Assembly: GCA_031539425.1 (NCBI GenBank)
Contig: JAVKLI010000061.1
Coordinates: 1-33,190, forward strand
DNA from: UBA4416 sp031539425
Lineage (GTDB): Bacteria > Bacteroidota > Bacteroidia > B-17B0 > Aurantibacillaceae
Length of the DNA stretch: 33,190 nucleotides
Reading direction: 5' to 3'
Position 1 is the first letter of the stretch; every line of letters begins with the position of its first letter. This document shows positions 9,356 to 17,588 of the stretch, in pieces. Made by a program: the position numbers and the translations under genes. The notes beneath the pieces are model-generated. The model ran no database searches and was not told the origin of the DNA. It saw only the letters and a program-made list of their open reading frames with translations.

Positions 9356-10465
9356 ATGTATTTAACTAAACTCTCTGTAATTAATTTTAAAAATTATGAA
9401 GATTATCAATTACAGTTTTGTAAAAAATTTAATTGTTTCGTTGGTTCAAATGGCGTAGGCAAAACTAATTTATTAGATGCCATTCATTATCTATCTATTT
9501 GTAAAAGTTATTTTAATGCTATTGATAGCCAAAATATTAAATGGAATTCAGGGTTTTTTGTAATTCAGGGCGCATTTCAAAATCAAAATGAGTTACATGA
9601 AATTTATTGTAGCTTAAAACGAAACGCTAAAAAACAATTTAAACTTAATAAAGTAGAATACACTAAACTATCCGACCATATTGGTAAATTCCCCGTTGTA
9701 ATTATTACCCCCTCAGATTCTGAAATTATAGATAGTGGTAGCGACATTCGCAGAAAATTGATAGATTCTATCATCAGCCAATGCAATAAAAATTATTTAA
9801 CCCAGCTCATTAATTACAATCAAGGGCTTAATCAAAGAAATGCACTCTTAAAATTAATGGCCGAAAACTCCAAAATAAAACTATCAGATTTAGATATATG
9901 GAATGAACAACTGGTTCATTTTGGGTCGCAAATAATTGAAACCCGTTTAAAATTTATCGAAAATTTTAAGCCACTATTTGTGAAAACACACCAATACATT
10001 AGTAATAACGAATTACAACAAGTAGATTTGAATTATCAAAACACCACCACACATGATACTTTTTTAGAAGCCCTAAAACAGTCTACACAAAAAGATTTAG
10101 CCTTGCAGTATACTAGTATAGGTCCACACAAAGATGATTTGGAGTTTTCACTAAACCAACAATCTATAAAAAAATACGCATCGCAAGGCCAACAAAAAAC
10201 ATTTACACTATCATTAAAATTAGCACAATACGAATATGTTAAAATGAAAACAAACTGTAATCCTATTTTGCTATTAGACGATTTATTTGATAAACTAGAC
10301 GAAACTAGAATTGACCAACTCATTACCTACCTTAATAACGAAGCATTTGGACAAATATTTATAACAGATACTCATGCCCAGCGTTTAGAAAATTTATTAT
10401 TATCTATTGAGGCAGAACATAAATTGTTTAACATTACCAATGAATCAATCTATGCACATGGCTAA
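9356..10465 (+). CDS. recF: DNA replication and repair protein RecF
   Basis: A 369-residue SMC-like ATPase of the RecFOR pathway, which loads RecA onto gapped DNA. The N-terminus LTKLSVINFKNYEDYQLQF is typical of RecF. Walker A GSNGVGKT spans 30-37, the ABC-like signature appears as YASQGQQKTF, and Walker B is PILLLDDLFDKLD, followed by the ITDTHAQR segment. Length matches the family (about 360-370). The last 8 nt overlap the start of the DciA-like gene, so translation of the two is probably coupled. The space to the divergent arginase is 85 bp and should hold promoters for both; I see only a partial match (TATTTTG at 9301-9307) to the Bacteroidota -7 element. Confidence 0.95.
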   Translation: MYLTKLSVINFKNYEDYQLQFCKKFNCFVGSNGVGKTNLLDAIHYLSICKSYFNAIDSQNIKWNSGFFVIQGAFQNQNELHEIYCSLKRNAKKQFKLNKVEYTKLSDHIGKFPVVIITPSDSEIIDSGSDIRRKLIDSIISQCNKNYLTQLINYNQGLNQRNALLKLMAENSKIKLSDLDIWNEQLVHFGSQIIETRLKFIENFKPLFVKTHQYISNNELQQVDLNYQNTTTHDTFLEALKQSTQKDLALQYTSIGPHKDDLEFSLNQQSIKKYASQGQQKTFTLSLKLAQYEYVKMKTNCNPILLLDDLFDKLDETRIDQLITYLNNEAFGQIFITDTHAQRLENLLLSIEAEHKLFNITNESIYAHG

Positions 10466-10754
10466 AAATTATAATCTTACATCAGTTGGCGATACCATAA
10501 AAAAAATATTTTCGGAAGAAAATTTAGACGAAAAATATGCCATCTATTCTATCCGAAAATCATGGGAAACAATTGTAGGTTCAATAATTGCCAAACATAC
10601 CACTCATATAAATTATTTTAAAGGCAATTTGCAAGTTACTTTAGATTCTGCCGTAATGCGCAACGAATGCTACTATGCAAAAGATACCATTATTGAAAAA
10701 GTAAATACCTTTTGTGGCAAACAATTAATTAGAGAACTGACCTTAAAAACTTAA
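10458..10754 (+). CDS. DUF721 / DciA-like helicase-loading protein
   Basis: A small protein of 98 residues from the ATG at 10458, whose ATGGCTAA overlaps the recF stop. The frame extends to ATGs at 10452, 10440 and 10407 inside recF, but the DUF721 domain starts right after MAKNYNLTSVGDTIKKIF. Features of the family are the helical N-terminus, the W-E-T-I-V-G segment, and the strand LQVTLDSAVMRNE followed by a helix and a C-terminal RELTLKT. DUF721 includes DciA, which helps load the replicative helicase DnaB in bacteria lacking DnaC/DnaI-type loaders. The neighbourhood with recF also occurs in actinobacteria (recF followed by a DUF721 gene), supporting a replication role. No zinc motif is visible. 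Confidence 0.8.
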   Translation: MAKNYNLTSVGDTIKKIFSEENLDEKYAIYSIRKSWETIVGSIIAKHTTHINYFKGNLQVTLDSAVMRNECYYAKDTIIEKVNTFCGKQLIRELTLKT

Positions 10755-10777
10755 TACTTCTATTTAAATAATTTTAA

Positions 10778-11995
10778 ATGAAATCGTTTGATATACCTGA
10801 GTTTTATAAAAGTGATATTATAAACACTATAAAACAATTTAGAAAAATAAAAGACCCCTTAAAAAAAGATTTTACCCCAACTGTTTTAGATTTTGGTTCC
10901 GTACAATTTTTAATTGCCCGTCATTTTGGCTTTTGTTATGGTGTAGAAAATGCTATAGAAATAGCCTTTAAGGCGATAAATGAAAACCCCAACAAACGCA
11001 TTTTTTTACTAAGCGAAATGATACATAACCCTGCAGTAAATGCAGATTTGATGCAGCGTGGTGTTCAATTTTTGCAAGATACAAATGGGAACGCATTAAT
11101 TCCTTTCAACACCTTAACCTCTCAAGATATTGTTTTAATTCCTGCATTTGGAGCACCATTACAAACAATTGAAGCGTTAGAAAAAAAAGGAATTGTATTA
11201 AAAACTTATGATACAACTTGCCCATTTGTAGTGAGAGTTTGGAAAAAAGCTGAACAACTTGCTAAGTTAAACTGCACCATTATTATTCATGGTAAAAAAA
11301 ATCATGAAGAAACAAAATCTACATTTTCAAGAAGCGATAAATATAGTAAAACCATTATTATCAAAGATATGGAAGAGGCTAAACAATTAGCACAATTTAT
11401 GTTACAAAACCAAAATCAGCATGAGTTTGACTGGCAGTTTAAAAATGCTTGTTCAGAAAAACTAGATATCACAACAGATTTAAATAACATTGGTGTTATC
11501 AACCAAACTACCATGCTTGCAACCGAAACTCAAGCTATTTCCGATTACTTTAAGCAAATAATAGTTCAAAAGTTTGGTCCAGAACAAATTCAAAATCATT
11601 TTGCAGATACAAGAGATACCCTCTGTTATGCAACCAACGAAAATCAAAATGCCACCTACAGTTTATTACAATCTGAAGCAGATATGGCTATTGTTGTAGG
11701 GGGCTATAATAGCAGCAATACACAGCATTTGGTAGAGTTGTGTGAAACAAAATTTAAAACTTATTTTGTTTCATCAAGTAATAATTTTGATAATAATACA
11801 ATTTGTCATTTTGACATACATTCGCAACAAGAAAAAAAAACAGATGGGTATTTGCCAAGCAAATTGCCAATTAAAATTGTTTTAACCTGCGGCGCCTCTT
11901 GCCCCGATTATCAATTAGAATTAGTGATGCGAAAACTATTATCATTTTTTTCTAACACAAAAAGCATAAATGACCTCATAAATACCTTTAAATAA
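10778..11995 (+). CDS. ispH: 4-hydroxy-3-methylbut-2-enyl diphosphate reductase IspH
   Basis: Last enzyme of the MEP isoprenoid pathway: a [4Fe-4S] protein that reduces HMBPP to IPP and DMAPP. The three cluster cysteines are visible as C53 (HFGFCYGV), C148 (DTTCPFV) and C283 (DTLCYATNENQ). Substrate-binding residues also appear: H83 (IHNP), H176 and Glu in NHEE, the NQTT motif, NSSNT, and a C-terminal GASCPD. At 405 residues it is longer than the roughly 316-residue E. coli enzyme, with an N-terminal extension and inserts, as in the long Bacteroidota form. It starts 23 bp after the DciA-like gene and ends 12 bp before the exonuclease, so it probably belongs to the same transcript. Confidence 0.95.
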   Translation: MKSFDIPEFYKSDIINTIKQFRKIKDPLKKDFTPTVLDFGSVQFLIARHFGFCYGVENAIEIAFKAINENPNKRIFLLSEMIHNPAVNADLMQRGVQFLQDTNGNALIPFNTLTSQDIVLIPAFGAPLQTIEALEKKGIVLKTYDTTCPFVVRVWKKAEQLAKLNCTIIIHGKKNHEETKSTFSRSDKYSKTIIIKDMEEAKQLAQFMLQNQNQHEFDWQFKNACSEKLDITTDLNNIGVINQTTMLATETQAISDYFKQIIVQKFGPEQIQNHFADTRDTLCYATNENQNATYSLLQSEADMAIVVGGYNSSNTQHLVELCETKFKTYFVSSSNNFDNNTICHFDIHSQQEKKTDGYLPSKLPIKIVLTCGASCPDYQLELVMRKLLSFFSNTKSINDLINTFK

Positions 11996-12007
11996 TAATT
12001 AAAATAA

Positions 12008-12814
12008 ATGAACTTAATTTTAAAAAAACCGTTAGCTTTTTTTGATTTAGAAACGACAGGCATTAATATAGCAAAAGATAGAATTGTAGAAATTTCTATT
12101 TTAAAAATACAACCTGATAATACATCTGAGTCTTTTACAAAACGCATCAATCCTACCATTCCTATTGCTTTAGAAGCATCATTAGTGCATGGTATCTATG
12201 ATAATGATGTAATTAATTGCCCAACATTTAAAGAATTAGCCCAACAAATTATAGCCTTTTTTAAAGACTGTGATATAGCAGGTTTTAATTCTAACAAATT
12301 TGATATACCACTACTAATAGAAGAATTTTTAAGAGTAGGTTTAGATTTTGATATAGAAAATAAGCAACTGGTAGATGTAATGAACATTTACCATTACATG
12401 GAGCCACGCAATTTATCTGCGGCATATAAATTTTATTGTAATAAAAATTTAGATAATGCACACTCTGCCAAAGCAGATGTAACGGCAACTTATGAAATTT
12501 TAAAAGCACAAGTTGAAAAATATCAAGATGTAGAATTTAAAAATAATAATGGACAAGTTACAAAGCCAATAAAAAATAGCGTTGACAGTTTAGCAACCTT
12601 TAGCTCTAAACAAAAATCAGTAGATTTTGGAGGACGCATCATTTTAAATGATAACAATGTGGAGGTATTTAATTTTGGAAAATACAAAGGTAAAACAATT
12701 AAAGAAGTCTTTATAAAAGACACATCCTACTACAGTTGGATGATGCAAGGCGATTTTCCATTGTACACAAAAAAAATAATTACAAAAATCAAACTTAGCT
12801 TAAAAAATGGATAA
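12008..12814 (+). CDS. DEDDh 3'-5' exonuclease, DnaQ-like, with C-terminal DUF3820-like domain
   Basis: A 268-residue protein with an N-terminal RNase T/DnaQ-type exonuclease domain. Exo I carries D13 and E15 (FFDLETTG), Exo II is GFNSNKFDIPLL, and Exo III is HSAKADVTAT (H and D), giving the full DEDDh set. After a linker (about 175-215) comes FNFGKYKGKTIKEVF...SWMMQGDFP, a small domain like DUF3820 that accompanies such exonucleases in Bacteroidota. It lacks polymerase or clamp-binding features that would identify it firmly as the proofreading subunit, so a repair or oligonucleotide-degrading role is equally likely. Its stop codon overlaps the start of the truncated hemoglobin (ATGGATAA). 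Confidence 0.85.
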   Translation: MNLILKKPLAFFDLETTGINIAKDRIVEISILKIQPDNTSESFTKRINPTIPIALEASLVHGIYDNDVINCPTFKELAQQIIAFFKDCDIAGFNSNKFDIPLLIEEFLRVGLDFDIENKQLVDVMNIYHYMEPRNLSAAYKFYCNKNLDNAHSAKADVTATYEILKAQVEKYQDVEFKNNNGQVTKPIKNSVDSLATFSSKQKSVDFGGRIILNDNNVEVFNFGKYKGKTIKEVFIKDTSYYSWMMQGDFPLYTKKIITKIKLSLKNG

Positions 12815-13184
12815 CACTTTAACTGACATTGAAAGTACGGAGGATATTACAAAATTTGTTGATTTATTTTATTTAGAATTGCTTACTTACCCAGAAATGA
12901 AGCCTCTTTTTAAACACATTAATTTTGAAAAACATAAACCTTTTATGATTTCATTTTGGGAATTTTTACTTTTAGATAAAGCAGGGTATACCAATAATAT
13001 GATGGAAAAACACATTAATTTACCATTAAACACCAATCATTTTGACATATGGCTAAATACATTTACAAAAATTATAAATAAATTATTTTTTGGCCAAAAA
13101 GCTCAAATAGCCATCACTAAAGCCAATATATTAGCAGCCATCATGCAATACAAATTAAAATCGCTTGGTAAACTTACATTGTAA
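12807..13184 (+). CDS. Group III truncated hemoglobin
   Basis: A 125-residue heme protein of the 2-over-2 globin fold, group III. The family pattern is visible: F-Y-x-E-L-L near 21-26, P-L-F around 33-35, a FWEFLLLDKAGYT helix segment, a KH pair at 68-69, then the HFDIWL segment with proximal histidine H78 and W82. Group III truncated hemoglobins bind O2, NO or other ligands; their physiological role is uncertain. The gene overlaps the exonuclease by 8 nt and ends 63 bp before the M23 gene, where a promoter-like element lies, so it is probably the last gene of the recF transcript. The co-transcription with an exonuclease is not explained by a known pathway. Confidence 0.8.
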   Translation: MDNTLTDIESTEDITKFVDLFYLELLTYPEMKPLFKHINFEKHKPFMISFWEFLLLDKAGYTNNMMEKHINLPLNTNHFDIWLNTFTKIINKLFFGQKAQIAITKANILAAIMQYKLKSLGKLTL

Positions 13185-13206
13185 TAAAACTTATTTTTTA
13201 TATTTG
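13179..13206 (+). promoter_or_regulatory. Bacteroidota-type promoter candidate upstream of the M23 gene
   Basis: TATATTTG at 13199-13206 matches the TAnnTTTG -7 consensus of Bacteroidota primary sigma factors. A TTG at 13179-13181 could act as the -33 element, though the 17-nt spacer is shorter than the usual 19-21. Transcription would start around 13213, about 35 nt before the M23 ATG. It lies just after the stop of the hemoglobin gene, where a new transcription unit is plausible. Confidence 0.4.
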
Positions 13207-13247
13207 AAATTCAATCAAAAAAATAGATTACAGAAAGCGCCATTTCC

Positions 13248-14201
13248 ATGCTCAAAACAAAGTATAAATTTAATACCAATTCTTTGTCCTTTGAAAAATC
13301 AAAGTTAACTTTTTTTGAATTTATAATAAAAGCTATTTCTTATTTATCAATTGGGGCAGTTATAAGCGCAGTTGTAATTTACTTTGCCCCTAATTATATT
13401 GATCAAAAATTAAATTCAGATCTTTATCAGATGACCTCTAAATATCAAATAATTAATACAAAATTAGAACAGCTAAATTTGGTTTTAAAGGATTTGACGG
13501 ATAGAGATAATAATATTTACAGAGTTGTATTTGAAGCCGACCCTATACCAAATAGCATAAGGGGTGTTGAAAAAATACAACAAAACATAAAACTGAATTC
13601 TTTTACTAACGCAGAGTTAATGGACTATACTTTTACTAGCATAAAATCTATTACTCAACAAATGTATGTGCAGTCTAAATCATTTGACGAAATAGTAAGC
13701 ATGGCTAAAAACAAACAAAAAATTTTAGCCTCTATACCGGCTATTATGCCAATAAATAGTAAAGATTTAAAACATGTACCTGGAGGGTTTGGATGGCGAA
13801 TGCATCCAATATATAAAACCACACAGTACCACCCAGGTATGGATTTTACTGCCGAACAAGGCACACCAATATATGCCACTGGCGATGGGGTTATACAAGA
13901 GTCAGTGATGCAAATGCAAGGTTATGGCTATTACGTGCTTATTAATCATGGATTTGCATATCAAACACGATATGCACACATGTGTAAAATTAATGCCAAA
14001 GAAGGTGCGCCTGTTAAACGTGGCGATTTAATTGGCTATGTTGGTAGTACAGGCTTAAGTACTGGGCCGCATATTCATTACGAAGTAATTAAAAATGGAG
14101 AACCGGTTAATCCTGTAAATTTTTATTATAACAACCTAACGCCCGAAGAATACCAAATTATTTTAAAACTCTCTTCTAGTTCAACACCTTCATACGACTA
14201 A
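13248..14201 (+). CDS. M23 family metallopeptidase (LytM-type), membrane-anchored
   Basis: Predicted peptidoglycan endopeptidase, 317 residues. A single membrane segment lies at about 27-47, followed by a helical, coiled-coil-prone region (about 50-95) and a C-terminal LytM domain. The zinc ligands are visible: H195 and D199 (HPGMD) and H277 (HIH), with the additional catalytic histidines H244 (YAHM) and H275. The active site is therefore complete, unlike the inactive regulators of amidases. The GGFGWRMHPI and GDLIGYVGSTG blocks are typical of the family. It should act in the periplasm on crosslinks, shaping or splitting the wall. A bactofilin, often associated with M23 enzymes, is encoded 9 kb downstream. 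It ends 4 bp from the convergent yidD. Confidence 0.9.
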   Translation: MLKTKYKFNTNSLSFEKSKLTFFEFIIKAISYLSIGAVISAVVIYFAPNYIDQKLNSDLYQMTSKYQIINTKLEQLNLVLKDLTDRDNNIYRVVFEADPIPNSIRGVEKIQQNIKLNSFTNAELMDYTFTSIKSITQQMYVQSKSFDEIVSMAKNKQKILASIPAIMPINSKDLKHVPGGFGWRMHPIYKTTQYHPGMDFTAEQGTPIYATGDGVIQESVMQMQGYGYYVLINHGFAYQTRYAHMCKINAKEGAPVKRGDLIGYVGSTGLSTGPHIHYEVIKNGEPVNPVNFYYNNLTPEEYQIILKLSSSSTPSYD

Positions 14202-14205
14202 TATT

Positions 14206-14415
14206 TTAAGGCATAGGGTCAAAACCACTGCTGCCAAAAGGATGACATTTTAATACCCGTTTTAATGTTAAATAAAAGCCCTTTAAGGACCCATATTTTT
14301 TAAAAGCTTCCAATCCATACTCCGAACAGGTAGGCAAAAATCTGCAACGAGGTTTAAATAAAGGAGAAATACAATATTGATAAAATTTAATGAGTATGAT
14401 AAATAGGTATTTCAC
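14206..14415 (-). CDS. yidD: Membrane protein insertion efficiency factor YidD
   Basis: A 69-residue protein with the complete YidD pattern: hydrophobic/amphipathic N-terminus, Y-Q-Y-C-I-S-P-L-F, then CRFLPTCSEY, a helix, and the closing CHPFGSSGFDPMP. It assists YidC-mediated insertion of inner-membrane proteins. The start is GTG at 14415; no in-frame ATG gives a full N-terminus. It stands alone on the minus strand between the M23 gene (convergent, 4 bp) and the GT-C-like gene (divergent, 24 bp), away from rpmH, rnpA and yidC, none of which are in the window. Confidence 0.93.
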   Translation of the reverse strand: MKYLFIILIKFYQYCISPLFKPRCRFLPTCSEYGLEAFKKYGSLKGFYLTLKRVLKCHPFGSSGFDPMP

Positions 14416-14439
14416 TTATATTTAGACTTTAGTTTTTAT

Positions 14440-16278
14440 ATGCCCAAAATTACAAATAAAATATTCAACACTTTTTTTGTATGCATTTCAATCGTAGTGT
14501 TGATAATATTTTCAATAAGGGCCTATGTAATTCCATTGTGTCACGATGAAGTAGCTACATTTTTCTTTTATATACAATCTGGCAAATTTATACCTTACCA
14601 TGCTCACCTTGATGCCAATAATCATGTTCTTAATTCTACTTTATCTTGGGTGTGTTATAAATTATTCGGTTCACATCAGTTTATATTAAGGTTACCCAAC
14701 TTAGCAGCTTTGGTAATTTTAATCTATTCTACATTTCAGTTATCAAAGTATTTAAAACATAGTCATACAAAAATATTATTAACCTGTTTATTGCTATTAT
14801 CTTTTCATTGGCTATCATTTTATAATGTAACTCGCGGTTATGGCATATCTATGAGTTGCTTATTATTTGCCGTATTACAGTTTTTAAACTATGTGTATAA
14901 AAAACCTAAATTATTATATTTTGCAAGTTGTTTGCTTTTTTTACACCTAGCTATTTGTTCTAATTTAATTTTAATACCCGTAGTAGTACTTGTTTTTCTT
15001 ATACTTAGCTTATGGCAATTAGTAGTTGGTTATTTACTTAAATGGCAAATAATATGTTTATGGTTAATTAACTGCGGAATATTACTTTTTTGGTGCAAAT
15101 TTGGAAAACATTTACAAGCCTCAGGAGCCCTTTATTATGGTGCCGGAAGTAGTTACATTAAAATGAGTTTTTTCTCTCTTATACAATTAATTATAAGTTA
15201 CGCATTGCAGCCTCCGGCTTTAATAGCAATCATTATTATTTGCACGGTGTTGCTTTTATTCCTATCAATTTGGATATTAAAATCAGAAAAAATTAATCTT
15301 AATAGTTTAAAAACACCACCTAAATATATACTGTTTTTTATACTGTTTTTGGGAGTTATAATTGAATTTTATTTATTACACAAACTATTTAACATCAATT
15401 ACCCTGAAGACAGAACGGGTTTATTTTTTTATTTGTTTTTTGTATTAGCACTAACATTTTTATTAGATCAATTTTTAAAATTGAAAATTGTTTCCTGTAT
15501 CATATCTATATTAACAGTTATTCATTTTTGTTGGAATATAAATTTTACCAAACATTCGTTAAATAGTTATGAAACTATGCCCGAACACTTTTATGCCAAA
15601 TTATTACAAGAACAAAAGAAATCAACATATCCTATAACTATTGGCGGACATATGATTCGAGAATTATTTTATGGATACATTAACTATAAACATCAAGGTG
15701 CTTTAAACCCAATGGACCCTGTATACGAAATGCACATGAATTGTGATTACTACATTGGTACAAAAGCCGAAGCACCAATGTATAAAAACTTTTATACAAT
15801 ACTTGATGAAGATCTTCATTGGGGATTTACTTTATTAAAACGTAAAACACCTTTAATCCGAAAACCTTTTATTGTAAAAACCAAATTTGATTTAAAATCA
15901 AACGATGCTGAGTTTCTTGATTTGTATCATAATGTAGATACAACTTTGTATCAATCATTACCATTACAAGCTCGAGTTAAATTAAAAATAAATCATATTC
16001 CAAATCCTGCTAATGCCTGGTTGGTTTTATCTTTAAATGATTCGTTAAACGTTAGCTATTATTTTAAAAGAGTGCCATTACAATGGTATGGCGACAACTT
16101 AAATGGCAAATCATTAGACATTATTTTAACTCTGGGTAACACACCCTATAAATCAAAAAACTTGGTTGTATTTATTTGGAATATAAATAAAAAAAATATT
16201 GATGTTAAAATAAGCAGCTTAGAAATAGCCCAAATATTAAATAAAAGCGCACAGTTTGAATTGCCCCCTCCAAAATAA
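14440..16278 (+). CDS. GT-C-like polytopic membrane protein, putative glycosyltransferase
   Basis: A 612-residue integral membrane protein with about ten to twelve hydrophobic segments up to roughly residue 375 and a soluble C-terminal part (about 380-612). After the first membrane helix is the sequence PLCHDEVATF with D36-E37, the acidic pair expected in the first periplasmic loop of GT-C enzymes such as PMT/ArnT, which transfer sugars from polyprenyl-phosphate donors. NNHVLNSTLSW and LRLPN later in the N-terminal third are also typical of such proteins. The C-terminal part has no recognised domain and reads like a beta-rich periplasmic module. Substrate unknown. It is followed by a gene-poor region with transposase remains. 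Confidence 0.65.
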   Translation: MPKITNKIFNTFFVCISIVVLIIFSIRAYVIPLCHDEVATFFFYIQSGKFIPYHAHLDANNHVLNSTLSWVCYKLFGSHQFILRLPNLAALVILIYSTFQLSKYLKHSHTKILLTCLLLLSFHWLSFYNVTRGYGISMSCLLFAVLQFLNYVYKKPKLLYFASCLLFLHLAICSNLILIPVVVLVFLILSLWQLVVGYLLKWQIICLWLINCGILLFWCKFGKHLQASGALYYGAGSSYIKMSFFSLIQLIISYALQPPALIAIIIICTVLLLFLSIWILKSEKINLNSLKTPPKYILFFILFLGVIIEFYLLHKLFNINYPEDRTGLFFYLFFVLALTFLLDQFLKLKIVSCIISILTVIHFCWNINFTKHSLNSYETMPEHFYAKLLQEQKKSTYPITIGGHMIRELFYGYINYKHQGALNPMDPVYEMHMNCDYYIGTKAEAPMYKNFYTILDEDLHWGFTLLKRKTPLIRKPFIVKTKFDLKSNDAEFLDLYHNVDTTLYQSLPLQARVKLKINHIPNPANAWLVLSLNDSLNVSYYFKRVPLQWYGDNLNGKSLDIILTLGNTPYKSKNLVVFIWNINKKNIDVKISSLEIAQILNKSAQFELPPPK

Positions 16279-16577
16279 AAAATCTATTTTATAATTTAAA
16301 TACCAATGTAAAAATAAACTATGCTTGAAAGTGTTAATGCGCCTCAAGAGCTATAACTATTCTGTTGTATTAATTTTAAGAAAATAGTTTTATTGGCTAT
16401 TGTATTAACTAATTTAAACTTAATTTTTAATTACAGTTTTATTGCTACACTTTTATTTGCTGCATTGAGTGTGTTTTACGCCATTATTTTTTTAACAACT
16501 ATTTACTAAAGTTGTTAAAAGACTTGTTTTAAAGGAGCATAAACGGTTTATAAATTTCAAACTAATTTTTTGCATTT
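16279..16577. other. Gene-free stretch with a decayed frame and a hairpin
   Basis: Between the GT-C-like gene and the transposase relic there is no intact gene. One plus-strand frame opens with ATG at 16321 (MLESVNAPQEL), is stopped by TAA at 16354-16356, and then continues for about 50 codons of strongly hydrophobic sequence to a stop at 16507-16509. This could be a broken small membrane-protein gene or chance in T-rich DNA. The hairpin listed at 16490-16520 overlaps its end. Confidence 0.35.
16490..16520. repeat. Perfect 11-bp inverted repeat (stem-loop)
   Basis: TTTTAACAACT (16490-16500) and AGTTGTTAAAA (16510-16520) are perfectly complementary around a 9-nt loop. No run of T follows on either strand after the full stem, so it is not a good rho-independent terminator. 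It lies about 60 bp before the transposase relic and may be a leftover element end or a weak transcription barrier. Confidence 0.5.
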
Positions 16578-16805
16578 ATGTATAAAAATGATTTGAACCC
16601 CCAAGCATTATTAAAAAAGAAATTTGTTCTCAATAAAAATAAACAGATGTATTTTTTTTATCAACTACTTTATAAACATAGATTAGTAATAGAGCGCACC
16701 AACGTCAAGATTCTTTTAAAGCACTCCTTGCGTATTTTAAAGGAAATCAAAAAAAACTTGAAATCATTGAATTTATGGGCTTTTATAGTAATTTTACTAC
16801 GATAA
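16578..16805 (+). pseudogene. Remnant of a transposase C-terminus (IS5-like DDE type)
   Basis: The 75-codon frame contains FFYQLLYKHRLVIERTNVKI and, near its end, LNLWAFIVILLR. The order YKxRxVIERTN...(about 25 residues)...LAFIVIxLK is the conserved end of a group of IS5-like transposases, including the catalytic Glu of DDE (the E in IERTN). The intervening part (LLKHSLRILKEIKKN) is badly diverged, and the N-terminal catalytic Asp regions are absent upstream. I therefore read this as a decayed 3' fragment rather than a functional small gene. Inverted repeats of an intact element were not found. Confidence 0.6.
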
Positions 16806-16829
16806 TTTTAAACAACTTAAATTTACAAA

Positions 16830-17588
16830 ATGCTTCGTTATTTTATTAATTTATCATATAAAGGCACTTGTTACAATGGTTGGCAAGCGCAACCTAATAC
16901 ACCTAATACAATTCAACAAATTATACAAGATAAATTAGGATTATTATCATCTCATAACATTGAATTAGTTGGGTGCGGCAGAACAGATGCAGGAGTGCAT
17001 GCCTTACACTACACCGCACACTTTGATATACTACAATTAAATTTAGAACCAGATGATGTGGTGTATAAATTAAACAAAATGTTACCAGACGATGTTGCTA
17101 TTCATTCTATTTTAAAAGTAATGCCAGAGGCTCACGCTCGATTTGATGCGCTTACTAGAACCTATCAATACTTTATTCATTTTAATAAAAATGCTTTTAA
17201 TCATACAACATCGTGTTTAATGTATTCCAAATTAAATATAAATTTAATGAACGAAGCAGCACAATATATTGTTACTAAAGCAGACTATACTAGTTTTAGT
17301 AAAAAAAATACCCAAACTTTAAATAATATTTGTGATATCACTTTTGCAAAATGGACAATTTTAAATAGCAATAATTGGTGTTTTGAAATTACTTCTAATA
17401 GGTTTTTGTACAGCATGGTGCGTACTATTGTAGGCACCTTAATAGATGTAGGTAAACAAAAAATAACACCTAGAGATTTTAAACACATAATTGAAGCTAA
17501 GGATAGAAATAAAGCCGGTATGGCTATTACACCGTGCGGATTACATTTATCAAACATTACCTATAACAATTCTATATTTATACCATGA
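16830..17588 (+). CDS. truA: tRNA pseudouridine(38-40) synthase TruA
   Basis: A 252-residue enzyme forming pseudouridine at positions 38-40 of tRNA anticodon arms. The catalytic aspartate D53 sits in CGRTDAGVHALH, preceded by the YKGTCYNGWQAQPN N-terminal motif. Other TruA blocks are ARFDALTRTYQYFIH, the FSKKNTQT segment, and FLYSMVRTIVGTLIDVG near the C-terminus. Length fits the family. Its stop overlaps the start of the following ABC transporter gene (ATGA, 17585-17588), so those two are translationally coupled. The transposase relic lies just upstream and leaves 24 bp before the ATG. Confidence 0.95.
   Translation: MLRYFINLSYKGTCYNGWQAQPNTPNTIQQIIQDKLGLLSSHNIELVGCGRTDAGVHALHYTAHFDILQLNLEPDDVVYKLNKMLPDDVAIHSILKVMPEAHARFDALTRTYQYFIHFNKNAFNHTTSCLMYSKLNINLMNEAAQYIVTKADYTSFSKKNTQTLNNICDITFAKWTILNSNNWCFEITSNRFLYSMVRTIVGTLIDVGKQKITPRDFKHIIEAKDRNKAGMAITPCGLHLSNITYNNSIFIP

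Noticed and set aside
10407..10457. Longer start for the DUF721 protein inside recF
   Set aside because: It would add 17 residues encoded within recF without a domain match; the 8-nt overlap start at 10458 parallels the exonuclease/hemoglobin overlap.
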